Source: Streptomyces lucensis JCM 4490
GTDB taxonomy: Bacteria; Actinomycetota; Actinomycetes; Streptomycetales; Streptomycetaceae
DNA: 64,000 nucleotides
Assembly: GCF_014650035.1 (NCBI RefSeq)
Contig: NZ_BMUE01000006.1
Span: 248,001-312,000 of the forward strand
Direction: 5' to 3'
Within the stretch, counting starts at the first letter, position 1. Every line of letters starts with the position of its first letter. Positions 57,088 through 64,000 of the stretch are shown in pieces. The notes under the pieces are model-generated. The model saw only the letters and a list, made by a program, of their open reading frames with translations. It made no database searches and was not told the origin of the DNA. A program made the position numbers and the translations under genes.

Positions 57088-58629
57088 TTACTGCTTGCCG
57101 CACTGATCGACGACCTTCTGCTCATCCTCGGAGAGGCTCGGGCCGGGATTGGGAGTGGCGGTCGTGGACGGTTTCGGGGACTTCGAGGGCGAGGTCGGGG
57201 ACTTCGACGACGCCGACGGGTTGGGCGTCGGCGAAGCCTTGGACGTGAGGGAGGTACGGGTGGTTCCCGCGGTGCCTCCGGTCCCGCCCTTCTCCGTCTT
57301 TGCGTTCTTCTCGCTCTCGGCGGTCGTGCGTTCCGCCTGCTTCCTGCAGGCGGAGGCCTGCACGGACAGCGCCTCGATCTTCGCCTGGGCCTGGTCCAGG
57401 CCGCCCGCCGCGATCGTGTTCTTGACCTGCTTGCGCTGGTAGGGGGGCAGGTACTTGAGTTCGATCTCGGGGTGGTCCTTCTCCACCTTCGACAGCGAGA
57501 CCCACGCCAGGTCCTGGCTGATCCCGCGGTACAGCGCGACGTGCTCGTCCTTGGTGCCGACGTAGTACTGCGTCTGCGTCCAGCGGTAACCGCCGTACAG
57601 GCCGCCGCCGACGACGGCGAGGGCGAGGGCGCCGTAGAGGGATCTCTTCAGCCACCTGCGCCGGGGCGGCTTGCCGAGGTCGCCGTCGGCGTAGTCGTCG
57701 AACGAGCCGGCGGGGACGTAGCCGGTGGTGTCACCGGACCCGGGCGGTCCGAACTCGCCGCCGCCGTGGCCCTGGCGGCCCAGGTGGGAGGCGCGGCCGG
57801 CCGGGGTCTGCATGATGCCGTTGTCGTGCAGGTGGTGCTGGTTCTCGGCCACGGCGCCGACCACGACCGGCTGGTCGGACAGCTGACCGGCGAGGGTGTC
57901 ACCGGTGTCCAGGTCGAGGACGTCGGCGATGATGACGGTGATGTTGTCGGGGCCGCCGCCGCGCAGCGCGAGCTGGATCAGCTCCTGCACGGTCTCCTGC
58001 GGGCCCTGGTAGCTGGCGAGGGTCTCCTCCATGGTCTGGTGGGAGACGACGCCGGACAGGCCGTCGGAGCAGATCAGGTAGCGGTCGCCGGCCCGGACCT
58101 CGCGGATCGACAGGTCGGGTTCGACGTGGTCGCCGCTGCCGAGGGCGCGCATCAGCAGGGAGCGCTGCGGGTGGGTGGTGGCCTCTTCCTCGGTGATCCG
58201 GCCCTCGTCCACGAGCCGCTGCACCCAGGTGTGGTCCTGGGTGATCTGGGTGAGCACGCCGTCCCGGAGCAGGTACGCGCGCGAGTCGCCGACGTGTACG
58301 AGGCCGAGCCGCTGACCGGTCCACAGCAGGGCGGTGAGGGTCGTCCCCATGCCCTCCAGCTGGGGGTCCTCCTCGACCATGGCGCGCAGCTGGTCGTTGG
58401 CGCGCTGCACGGCCGTGCCGAGGGAGGTGAGGAGGTCGGAGCCGGGCACGTCGTCGTCGAGCGTGACCAGGGTGGAGATCACCTCGGAGGAGGCGACCTC
58501 GCCGGCCGCCTGGCCGCCCATGCCGTCGGCGATCGCGAGCAGGCGGGGACCGGCGTAACCGGAGTCCTCGTTGCCCTCCCGGATCATGCCCTTGTGCGAT
58601 CCGGCGGCGAAGCGCAGTGACAGACTCAT
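57088..58629 (-). CDS. PP2C-type Ser/Thr phosphatase (PstP-like)
   Basis: A 513-aa membrane phosphatase. Residues 1-235 are the PP2C domain with metal-binding motifs REGNEDSG, LAIADGMGGQAAGE, HVGDSRAYLL, CSDGLSG and GGPDNITVI. One membrane helix (SLYGALALAVVGGGLYGGY) and a C-terminal extracellular Ser/Thr/Pro/Lys-rich tail follow. It should reverse PknB phosphorylation and is encoded in the same run. ATG 58629 gives the standard start MSLSLRFAAGSHKG; an in-frame ATG five codons earlier is possible. Confidence 0.94.
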   Translation of the reverse strand: MSLSLRFAAGSHKGMIREGNEDSGYAGPRLLAIADGMGGQAAGEVASSEVISTLVTLDDDVPGSDLLTSLGTAVQRANDQLRAMVEEDPQLEGMGTTLTALLWTGQRLGLVHVGDSRAYLLRDGVLTQITQDHTWVQRLVDEGRITEEEATTHPQRSLLMRALGSGDHVEPDLSIREVRAGDRYLICSDGLSGVVSHQTMEETLASYQGPQETVQELIQLALRGGGPDNITVIIADVLDLDTGDTLAGQLSDQPVVVGAVAENQHHLHDNGIMQTPAGRASHLGRQGHGGGEFGPPGSGDTTGYVPAGSFDDYADGDLGKPPRRRWLKRSLYGALALAVVGGGLYGGYRWTQTQYYVGTKDEHVALYRGISQDLAWVSLSKVEKDHPEIELKYLPPYQRKQVKNTIAAGGLDQAQAKIEALSVQASACRKQAERTTAESEKNAKTEKGGTGGTAGTTRTSLTSKASPTPNPSASSKSPTSPSKSPKPSTTATPNPGPSLSEDEQKVVDQCGKQ

Positions 58630-58769
58630 GCGCACCTCGCCCATCGGCTCCGAATGCAGCCGGTCGTGTCGAGCCACACTGCCCACCCTCCGGTCGGGAG
58701 CGCGCCGGAGACCGGGTGGCGGCCTGCCGCTGCGTGCTCGCTCCACTCGCGCTCACTCATGATGTAGCA

Positions 58770-59306
58770 CTACTTCCGCAGCTCGATGACGGTCTTGCCG
58801 ATGCGGATCGGCGCGCCCAGCGAAATCGGCGTGGGAGTCGTCAGCCGGGACCGGTCCAGGTAGGTGCCATTGGTGGAGCCGAGGTCCTCGACGATCCACT
58901 GGCCGTCGCGGTCCGGGTAGATCCTGGCATGGCGGCTGGAGGCGTAGTCGTCGTCCAGCACGATCGTGGAGTCGTGCGCCCGGCCCAGCGTGATCGTCTG
59001 GCCCTGCAGGGCCACGGTGGTGCCGGTCAGGGTGCCCTCGGTCACGACCAGCTTGGTGGGGGCGTTGCGGCGCTGCCGGCCGCCGCCCTGCTGCCCGCGC
59101 TGCTGCGGGGGCGCGGCCTGCTGCCGGGCCGCCTGCTGCCGGCCCGACTGCTGCTGCTGCTGGCGCCCGGCCTCCCTGCGGGACCCGCGCTGGGTGACGC
59201 GCGTACCGAACAGGTCGCTCCGGATGACCTGCACGGCCACGATCACGAACAGCCACAGTACGGCCAGGAAACCCAGCCGCATGACCGTGAGGGTCAGCTC
59301 TGACAT
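58770..59306 (-). CDS. FHA-domain protein FhaB-type
   Basis: A 178-aa protein with an N-terminal membrane helix (LGFLAVLWLFVIVAVQVI), a Gln/Arg/Ala-rich linker with QQQQQ runs, and a C-terminal FHA domain (ITLGRAHDSTIVL, SSRHARIY, DLGSTNGTYLD) that binds phosphothreonine. Equivalent proteins are PknB substrates at division sites. 10 nt separate it from the fhaA gene. Confidence 0.94.
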   Translation of the reverse strand: MSELTLTVMRLGFLAVLWLFVIVAVQVIRSDLFGTRVTQRGSRREAGRQQQQQSGRQQAARQQAAPPQQRGQQGGGRQRRNAPTKLVVTEGTLTGTTVALQGQTITLGRAHDSTIVLDDDYASSRHARIYPDRDGQWIVEDLGSTNGTYLDRSRLTTPTPISLGAPIRIGKTVIELRK

Positions 59307-59316
59307 TGCCCCCGCT

Positions 59317-60183
59317 TCACCCTTCGGCTTGCCGGTAAATGATGGTGGTGCTGCCCACGACGATCCGCGAGCCGTCGCGGAGCGTAGCGCGGGTGGTGTG
59401 CTGCCCGTCCACCACGATGCCGTTGGTGGATCCGAGATCCTGGATCGTCGAGGGCGTGCCGGTCCGGATCTCGCAGTGCCGGCGGGAGACGCCGGGGTCG
59501 TCGATCCGCACGTCGGCCTCGGTGCTGCGGCCCAGCACCAGGGTCGGGCGGGAGATCTGGTGGCGGGTGCCGTTGATCTCGATCCAGTAGCGGGTGCGCC
59601 CGCCGCTCATGGGCGGGGCCGCGGGCCGCTGGGTGGCGGGCTGCGGGTAGCCGTAGCCGCCGGGCCGGGCGCCGGGCGGGGGCGCGGCCGGCATGGGGGG
59701 CGCGCCCGAGGGGGCGGCCGGCGGGTAGCCGTAGCCGCCGGGGGCGCCCTGTCCCGGGCGGCCGGCGTGCGGGCCCGCGGGAGGAGCCTGCGGCGCCTGC
59801 TGGCTGCTGGAGGAGGCGAGGGTGCGCGAGCGCACCCGGTACAGCCCGGTGTCGAGGTCGTCCGCCTTCTCCAGGTTGACCTTGATCGGGCCCATGAAGG
59901 TGTAGCGCTGCTGCTTGGCGTAGTCGCGCACCATCCCGGCCAGCTCGTCGCCGAGCTGCCCGGAGTAGGGGCTGAGGCGCTCGTGGTCCGGCGCGCTCAG
60001 CTCCACGATGAAGTCGTTCGGGACGACCGTGCGGTCCCGGTTCCAGATGGTGGCGTTGTTGTCGCACTCCCGCTGGAGCGCGCCGGCGATCTCCACGGGC
60101 TGGACCTCGGACTTGAAGACCTTGGCGAAGGTGCCGTTCACCAGACCTTCGAGACGCTGCTCGAACTTCTTCAGGACTCCCAT
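59317..60183 (-). CDS. FHA-domain protein FhaA-type (DUF3662)
   Basis: A 288-aa protein: DUF3662 domain at 1-115 (MGVLKKFEQRLEGLVNGTFAK), a Pro/Gly/Tyr linker with GGYGYP repeats, and a C-terminal FHA domain (LVLGRSTEADVRI, SRRHCEI, DLGSTNGIVVDG). In mycobacteria FhaA binds the pseudokinase domain of MviN and regulates lipid II flipping. First gene of the leftward fhaA-to-pknB run; a 425-nt upstream region holds its promoter. Confidence 0.94.
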   Translation of the reverse strand: MGVLKKFEQRLEGLVNGTFAKVFKSEVQPVEIAGALQRECDNNATIWNRDRTVVPNDFIVELSAPDHERLSPYSGQLGDELAGMVRDYAKQQRYTFMGPIKVNLEKADDLDTGLYRVRSRTLASSSSQQAPQAPPAGPHAGRPGQGAPGGYGYPPAAPSGAPPMPAAPPPGARPGGYGYPQPATQRPAAPPMSGGRTRYWIEINGTRHQISRPTLVLGRSTEADVRIDDPGVSRRHCEIRTGTPSTIQDLGSTNGIVVDGQHTTRATLRDGSRIVVGSTTIIYRQAEG

Positions 60184-60608
60184 GGGGCACCTCCTCCGTC
60201 CCTGCCGTTGCCTTGACCTGCTGTGTGTCGCTGCCTTGCCGGGTACTGCCGGTACTGCTCACTGATCGTATCTACGCGCCCGGCAATCAGCCGGTTCCCC
60301 CAGCGGCTCCCCTTCGAACTCCTCCCCGGAACTCGTCGCGGGACTCCTCCCGGGACGTCCTTCCGGCATGGATCGTAGAGGCGGGCGAAGACCAGTGTCC
60401 CGCACCCGGCTGTGCACCCGGTGCGCCTGCCGGGTAGACGACGGGGACCGGTACGAGGTTGATACGTGAACAGGCACCCGCTGATACGTGCGGGCCGCCC
60501 GGGGCGGTGGTGATCAACGGATGTGAATCCACCCCGTACGGCGTGCTAATGTTCTGGGTGTCGGAAGGGGCCAGCCCGAGAGGGCCGGAACCGGAGGACA
60601 CACCCAAT
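60184..60608. promoter_or_regulatory. Promoter region between fhaA and tRNA-Leu
   Basis: 425 nt without a supportable gene. Toward tRNA-Leu a -10-like TAATGT lies at 60547-60552. The left end should hold the fhaA-operon promoter, but no clear boxes stand out. Confidence 0.5.
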
Positions 60609-60692
60609 GCGCGGGTGGCGGAATAGGCAGACGCGCTGGATTCAGGTTCCAGTGCCCGCAAGGGCGTGGGGGTTCAACTCCCCCCTCGCGCA
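60609..60692 (+). tRNA. tRNA-Leu (anticodon CAG)
   Basis: Class II tRNA with acceptor GCGCGGG/CTCGCGC (one G-U pair), D-arm TGGCGGAATAGGCAGACGC, anticodon stem CTGGA/TCCAG around TTCAGGT (CAG at 60643-60645), variable arm TGCCCGCAAGGGCGT, and T-arm GGGGGTTCAACTCCCCC. No encoded CCA. Reads CUG, the main Leu codon here. Confidence 0.94.
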
Positions 60693-60705
60693 CAGAGAAA
60701 CCGTA

Positions 60706-60754
60706 GAGACGGGTCTCTGCCGGTGACGGAAGTCACGGCAGGGGCCCGTTTCTC
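60706..60754 (+). terminator. Terminator of tRNA-Leu
   Basis: Long imperfect inverted repeat, GAGACGGG...CTGCCGGTGAC and GTCACGGCAG...CCCGTTTCTC, with a GGAA loop, 14 nt after the tRNA. Confidence 0.75.
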
Positions 60755-60868
60755 GTCGTGTCCGGTTCTGTGAGGGATCGCACAGGCCGGGCGTGGGCGC
60801 GGGCGGCCGTGCCGGTGAGCTATCTCACGGACGCGGTCCACGGTTGCCGGACAAGTGATGCCGTGCCG

Positions 60869-61921
60869 TTACCCGCGGGAGAACGCGAGGGAGCGGAACG
60901 CGTCGCGGACGTGGGTGAGGGGCTCGCGGCCCCTGGTGAAGTAGTCCCTGTTGGTCAGCAGCACCGCCCAGCGGCCGTGCCCGGGGGAGAGCCACACCCC
61001 TGTGCCCGTGCGGCCGTAGTGCGCCCAGACGCCGTCGGCCGCCGGGTCGGTGCCCGGCGCCGGGTGCCAGAACAGCCCGCGGGCGGGTGCGAGGTCCCCG
61101 GTCTGGATCCGGAGCGACTGCTCGACCCAGGCGGGGCCGAGGCCGGTCGGCCCGTCCTCCCGCGCCGGCCGCAGCACGTGGCGCAGGAAGGCCGCGAGGT
61201 CGGGCAGGACGGTGAACACTCCGGCGATGCCGCAGACCCCGAGCAGGCGCGCCGAGGAGTCGTGGGCGGTGCCCCGCAGACGGGCCCCCGTGACGTCGTC
61301 GCGTCCGGTCGGCGCGCAGCGGGCGGCCGCGTCGGCGGACAGGGGGCCGTAGCGGGTGCGTGTCATGCCGAGGGGTTGCCACGCGCCGGTCGCCGCGAGG
61401 ACGTCCAGGGTCTGCCCGGACAGGTGTTCGGCGAGGTAGCCGAGGACCAGTGCGGCGCGGTCGGTGTGCTCCACGGCCTCACCGGGCGAGCGGAGCGTCG
61501 CCTCGTGCAGGACGCCGTCCCTGATGTCCTGGGGGTCGGTGCCGTACAGGTGCGCGAGGTTGGTCCGCGACGGGACGCCGGCGGTGTGGGTGAGCAGGTG
61601 GCGCGCGGTCACCCGGCCCAGGGGGCGGCCGCTCACCTCGGACCAGAAGGCCCCCAGCTGTTCGTCCAGGTGCAGCTTGCCGTCCTCGACGAGGGATCCG
61701 ATGGCGGGCCACACGGCGAGGATCTTGGTGAGGCCGGCCACGTCGAAGACGGTGTCGTGCCGCATCGGTTCGCCGGGCCGGTCGGGCTCCATGAGGCCCG
61801 GGGTGCCGATGACCATGTTGGTGCGGTCGCCGACGGCCCAGACGGCGCCGGGATAGACCTTGGCCCGGACACCTTCGTCGACGAGTTGGCGGATGCGGTC
61901 GATGTCGAGGTCGAGGGCCAT
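60869..61921 (-). CDS. Serine beta-lactamase/DD-peptidase-like protein with degenerate active site
   Basis: A 350-aa protein of the class C beta-lactamase/penicillin-binding fold (VFDVAGLTKILAV, LLTHTAGVPS, GYLAEHLSG, LGMTRTRYGP). The SxxK motif reads GLTK, with Gly (GGC, about codon 64) where the nucleophile Ser should stand. The YxN-type motif is HTD rather than YSD, and the final HxG-type motif is GRTGTG. It may therefore be a non-catalytic binder. No signal peptide, so cytosolic; many Streptomyces relatives are esterase-like. Monocistronic. Confidence 0.82.
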   Translation of the reverse strand: MALDLDIDRIRQLVDEGVRAKVYPGAVWAVGDRTNMVIGTPGLMEPDRPGEPMRHDTVFDVAGLTKILAVWPAIGSLVEDGKLHLDEQLGAFWSEVSGRPLGRVTARHLLTHTAGVPSRTNLAHLYGTDPQDIRDGVLHEATLRSPGEAVEHTDRAALVLGYLAEHLSGQTLDVLAATGAWQPLGMTRTRYGPLSADAAARCAPTGRDDVTGARLRGTAHDSSARLLGVCGIAGVFTVLPDLAAFLRHVLRPAREDGPTGLGPAWVEQSLRIQTGDLAPARGLFWHPAPGTDPAADGVWAHYGRTGTGVWLSPGHGRWAVLLTNRDYFTRGREPLTHVRDAFRSLAFSRG

Positions 61922-62343
61922 GGTCTCCCGATCTGTCCTGGCCGTTGCTGTCCCGTCGCTCAGCGTAGTCAGAGGAGGTGTGAGGGCCCGGCTGCGCCAC
62001 GGGCGGTCCGGGGGGACTCTTGGGGAGGGACCGGCGGGTGCCTTCGCGTCCGCGGGGGTGGGCGGCGGGGTGGCCGGGTTCCTTCGCGTCCGCGCGGGTG
62101 GGCGGCGGAGTGGTCGGGGTGCTTTCGCGTCCGCGGGGGCCGGGGGCGGGATGGCCGGGGTCCTTTCGCGTTCGCGGGGGTGGGCGGCGGGGCGGTCACC
62201 TGACCGGATGTCCGCCCGGACGCCGTTGCGGCCGACCGGCTGGGGTCACGCCGCCAACCGGCGGGTATCGCGCGCCGCCCGCCCACGGGCCCGGGCGGCG
62301 GGGGTATGCATCGAACGGCGGCCATGCGACGAGCGGAGCGCAC
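61922..62343. repeat. Intergenic region with four 40-41 bp tandem repeats
   Basis: 422 nt upstream of the response regulator. Units start at 62041, 62081, 62122 and 62163 and share CTTTCGCGTCCGCGGGGGTG-like starts and GGCGGGGTGGCCGGGGT-like ends, degenerating in unit 3. Rest of the region has no supportable gene. Confidence 0.7.
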
Positions 62344-63012
62344 GTGATCCGGGTACTGGTGGTCGACGACGAGGCCCTCGTCCGGACGGGTTTCACGCAC
62401 ATTCTCCAGACGGCGGGCGACATCGAGGTCGTCGCGGCGGTGCACGGTGGCCAGGCCGTGCGCACGGTGCGGGAGCTGCAGCCCGACGTCGTCCTGCTCG
62501 ACATCCGGATGCCGGACGTGGACGGCCTCACGATCCTCGCCGAGCTGCGCCGCATGCCACGGGCGCCGGTGGTCGCCATGCTCACGACGTTCGACACCGA
62601 CGAGTACGTGGCGACCGCCCTGCGCTCGGGCGCCGCCGGATTCCTGCTCAAGGACACCGACCCCGAACAGCTCCCCCACCTCGTACGCACCCTGGCCGAG
62701 GGAGGGACGGTGCTGTCGTCCAAGGTCACTCGCCTGGTGGTGGACGGCTACCTCGACAGCAGCGTCCGTGAGCTCGCCGCCGTCCGTCTCACGGCCCGGC
62801 TGACCGAGCGGGAGCGTGCCGTGCTCGTCCTCATGGCGGAGGGGCTCGCCAATCCCGACATCGGCGAACGGCTGCACCTGAGCACGGGCACCGTCAAGGG
62901 CCATGTCACCAGCGTCCTGGGCAAACTGCGGGTGAGCAGCCGCGTCCAGGCGGCGCTGATCGCCGAGCGTGCGGGCCTGCTCGGTCCGTCGCAGGAAGAG
63001 GGAGCCCGGTGA
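62344..63012 (+). CDS. NarL/FixJ-type response regulator
   Basis: A 222-aa two-component regulator. The receiver (1-120) has DDE at 8-10, phospho-acceptor Asp in VVLLDIRMPD, Thr in AMLTTFD and Lys in FLLKDTD. The C-terminal LuxR HTH is LTERERAVLVLMAEGLANPDIGERLHLSTGTVKGHVTSVLGKL. GTG 62344 has GGAG upstream. The gene overlaps the sensor kinase start (GTGA), so they form a cognate pair. Signal and regulon unknown. Confidence 0.95.
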   Translation: MIRVLVVDDEALVRTGFTHILQTAGDIEVVAAVHGGQAVRTVRELQPDVVLLDIRMPDVDGLTILAELRRMPRAPVVAMLTTFDTDEYVATALRSGAAGFLLKDTDPEQLPHLVRTLAEGGTVLSSKVTRLVVDGYLDSSVRELAAVRLTARLTERERAVLVLMAEGLANPDIGERLHLSTGTVKGHVTSVLGKLRVSSRVQAALIAERAGLLGPSQEEGAR

Positions 63013-64000
63013 GCCCCCGGCGGCCGCCGGCCGCGCTGCTGGACACCGCCCTCGTCGTGTTCGCGCTGGCGGACGCGTGGACCCACGTCGGCGTCACGGA
63101 CCCACCGGCCGCCGTCTGCGCGATGTCCGGCGCGCTCGCCCTGGTGCTGCGCCGCCGGCTGCCACTGACGACCTTCGTGCTCACGCTGCCCTCGGCTCTG
63201 GTCACGGACGCGGTGGTCGCACCCATGGCCGCGCTGTACACGCTGTCCTCGCTCAACCGGAACCGCCTGCTGCTGGCCGGCTGCGCCCTCATCTACGCGA
63301 TCGTCGACTTCATGCCCTGGCCGTGGTCGTCCCTGGACGCCACCGAGCTGTCCCAGACCAACAACCTGTTCCACCTCAGCTACACCCTGGCCACCGCCGC
63401 CGCCCCCGTCTTCCTCGGCCAGCTCGTCCAGGCCCGGCGCGAGCTGTCCCTGCGGCTGGCCGACATCTCCGAGGCCCGCGAGCACGAACGGCTGCTGACC
63501 GCCCAGAGCGTGCTGGCGAAGGAGCGCGCCCAGCTCGCCCGGGAGATGCACGACGTGGTCTCCCACCAGGTCAGCCTCATCGCCGTGCAGGCCGGCGCGC
63601 TCCAGGTGGGCAGCCGGGACGCCGAGACCCGCCAGGCCGCGGCCACGATCCGGCGCCTGAGCGTGCAGACCCTGGAGGAGCTGCGGCACATGGTCGGCGT
63701 GCTGCGGGCCTCCGGCAGCCGGCCCACGGAACTCACCCCGCAGCCATCGCTCGCCGACCTGGAGCACCTCGTCGAGGCCAGCGGGATCGAGGCCAAGCTG
63801 GAGACCGACCTGTCCGAGGAGCTTCCGCCCACGGTCCAGCGCGCCGTCTACCGCACCGTCCAGGAAGCGCTGACCAACGTCCGCAAGCACGCCCCCGGCG
63901 CCACCGCTACCGTCCGCATCAGCCACCGGGACGGTGCCCTGCGCGCCACCGTCACCAACACCGCCCCCACCCGGCGCGCGTTCAGCCTGCCGAGCGCCCA
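63009..64000 (+). CDS. Sensor histidine kinase (partial, cut by window end)
   Basis: Begins with GTG 63009 and runs off the window after about 330 residues. Four to six membrane helices occupy residues 1-135, followed by a HisKA_3 dimerisation domain with phospho-acceptor His in AREMHDVVSHQVSLIAVQAG. The start of the HATPase domain is visible as VYRTVQEALTNVRKHAPG (N box). Partner of the response regulator just upstream. The 3' part is missing only because the window ends. Confidence 0.93.
   Translation, partial: MSPRRPPAALLDTALVVFALADAWTHVGVTDPPAAVCAMSGALALVLRRRLPLTTFVLTLPSALVTDAVVAPMAALYTLSSLNRNRLLLAGCALIYAIVDFMPWPWSSLDATELSQTNNLFHLSYTLATAAAPVFLGQLVQARRELSLRLADISEAREHERLLTAQSVLAKERAQLAREMHDVVSHQVSLIAVQAGALQVGSRDAETRQAAATIRRLSVQTLEELRHMVGVLRASGSRPTELTPQPSLADLEHLVEASGIEAKLETDLSEELPPTVQRAVYRTVQEALTNVRKHAPGATATVRISHRDGALRATVTNTAPTRRAFSLPSA

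Noticed and set aside
62041..62200. CRISPR-like array of 40-bp units
   Set aside because: The units are contiguous tandem copies without unique spacers.

Overview
The window reads as the oriC-proximal core of a Streptomyces chromosome. GC is very high with strong third-position bias, GTG/TTG starts are common, and the gene order is a known actinomycete backbone: gyrB-gyrA-DUF3566-tRNA-Ile at the left, and DUF5324-ppiA-rhomboid-crgA-DUF881-pabA-sortases-pknB-pbpA-ftsW-PP2C-fhaB-fhaA-tRNA-Leu at the right. The species cannot be named from sequence alone.

Layout. 0.1-5.8 kb: DNA gyrase, a DUF3566 membrane protein and tRNA-Ile. 5.9-17.6 kb: mixed genes (a mycothiol-dependent-type enzyme, a VOC protein, a 1,368-aa HTH/NTPase/14-blade WD40 protein, a 3Fe-4S ferredoxin, a GT2 glycosyltransferase, small secreted proteins, a Ser/Thr kinase, an HTH regulator), then tRNA-Ala. 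17.9-39.9 kb: one leftward, tightly coupled run of 15 biosynthetic genes. 40.1-44.9 kb: its likely regulators, namely a TrmB/LuxR-type protein, a small unknown protein, a secreted peptide made of 14-residue repeats, a StrR-like activator and a SARP with an NTPase domain. 44.95 kb: a near-consensus parS. 45.0-60.2 kb: the cell-division and peptidoglycan kinase region, with a five-box DnaA-box cluster at 47.56-47.77 kb. 60.6-64.0 kb: tRNA-Leu, a serine-hydrolase-like protein without its nucleophile, and a two-component pair cut by the window end.

The biosynthetic run is the most interesting part. Transcription begins with SbnA/SbnB-type enzymes (2,3-diaminopropionate supply), MbtH, a type II thioesterase and an A-T-C-A-T NRPS without a release domain. 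It continues with two ATP-grasp ligases flanking an AurF-type diiron N-oxygenase and an MFS exporter, an AMP-ligase/aldehyde-dehydrogenase fusion, a ThDP enzyme lacking the usual catalytic Glu, a FabF-type ketosynthase, a free-standing condensation domain, an InhA-type enoyl reductase, and a MaoC/YcgG-type fusion. It therefore joins amino-acid ligation, fatty-acid-like chain chemistry and two unrelated N-oxygenase families. I do not recognise a characterised pathway with this gene set; the product (perhaps a peptide with an N-O or N-N function and an acyl part) is inference. Paired CGCTTGA heptamers with an 11-bp period lie before the first gene and before the AMP-ligase/ALDH gene. This is the arrangement SARPs bind, and a SARP gene sits a few kb away.
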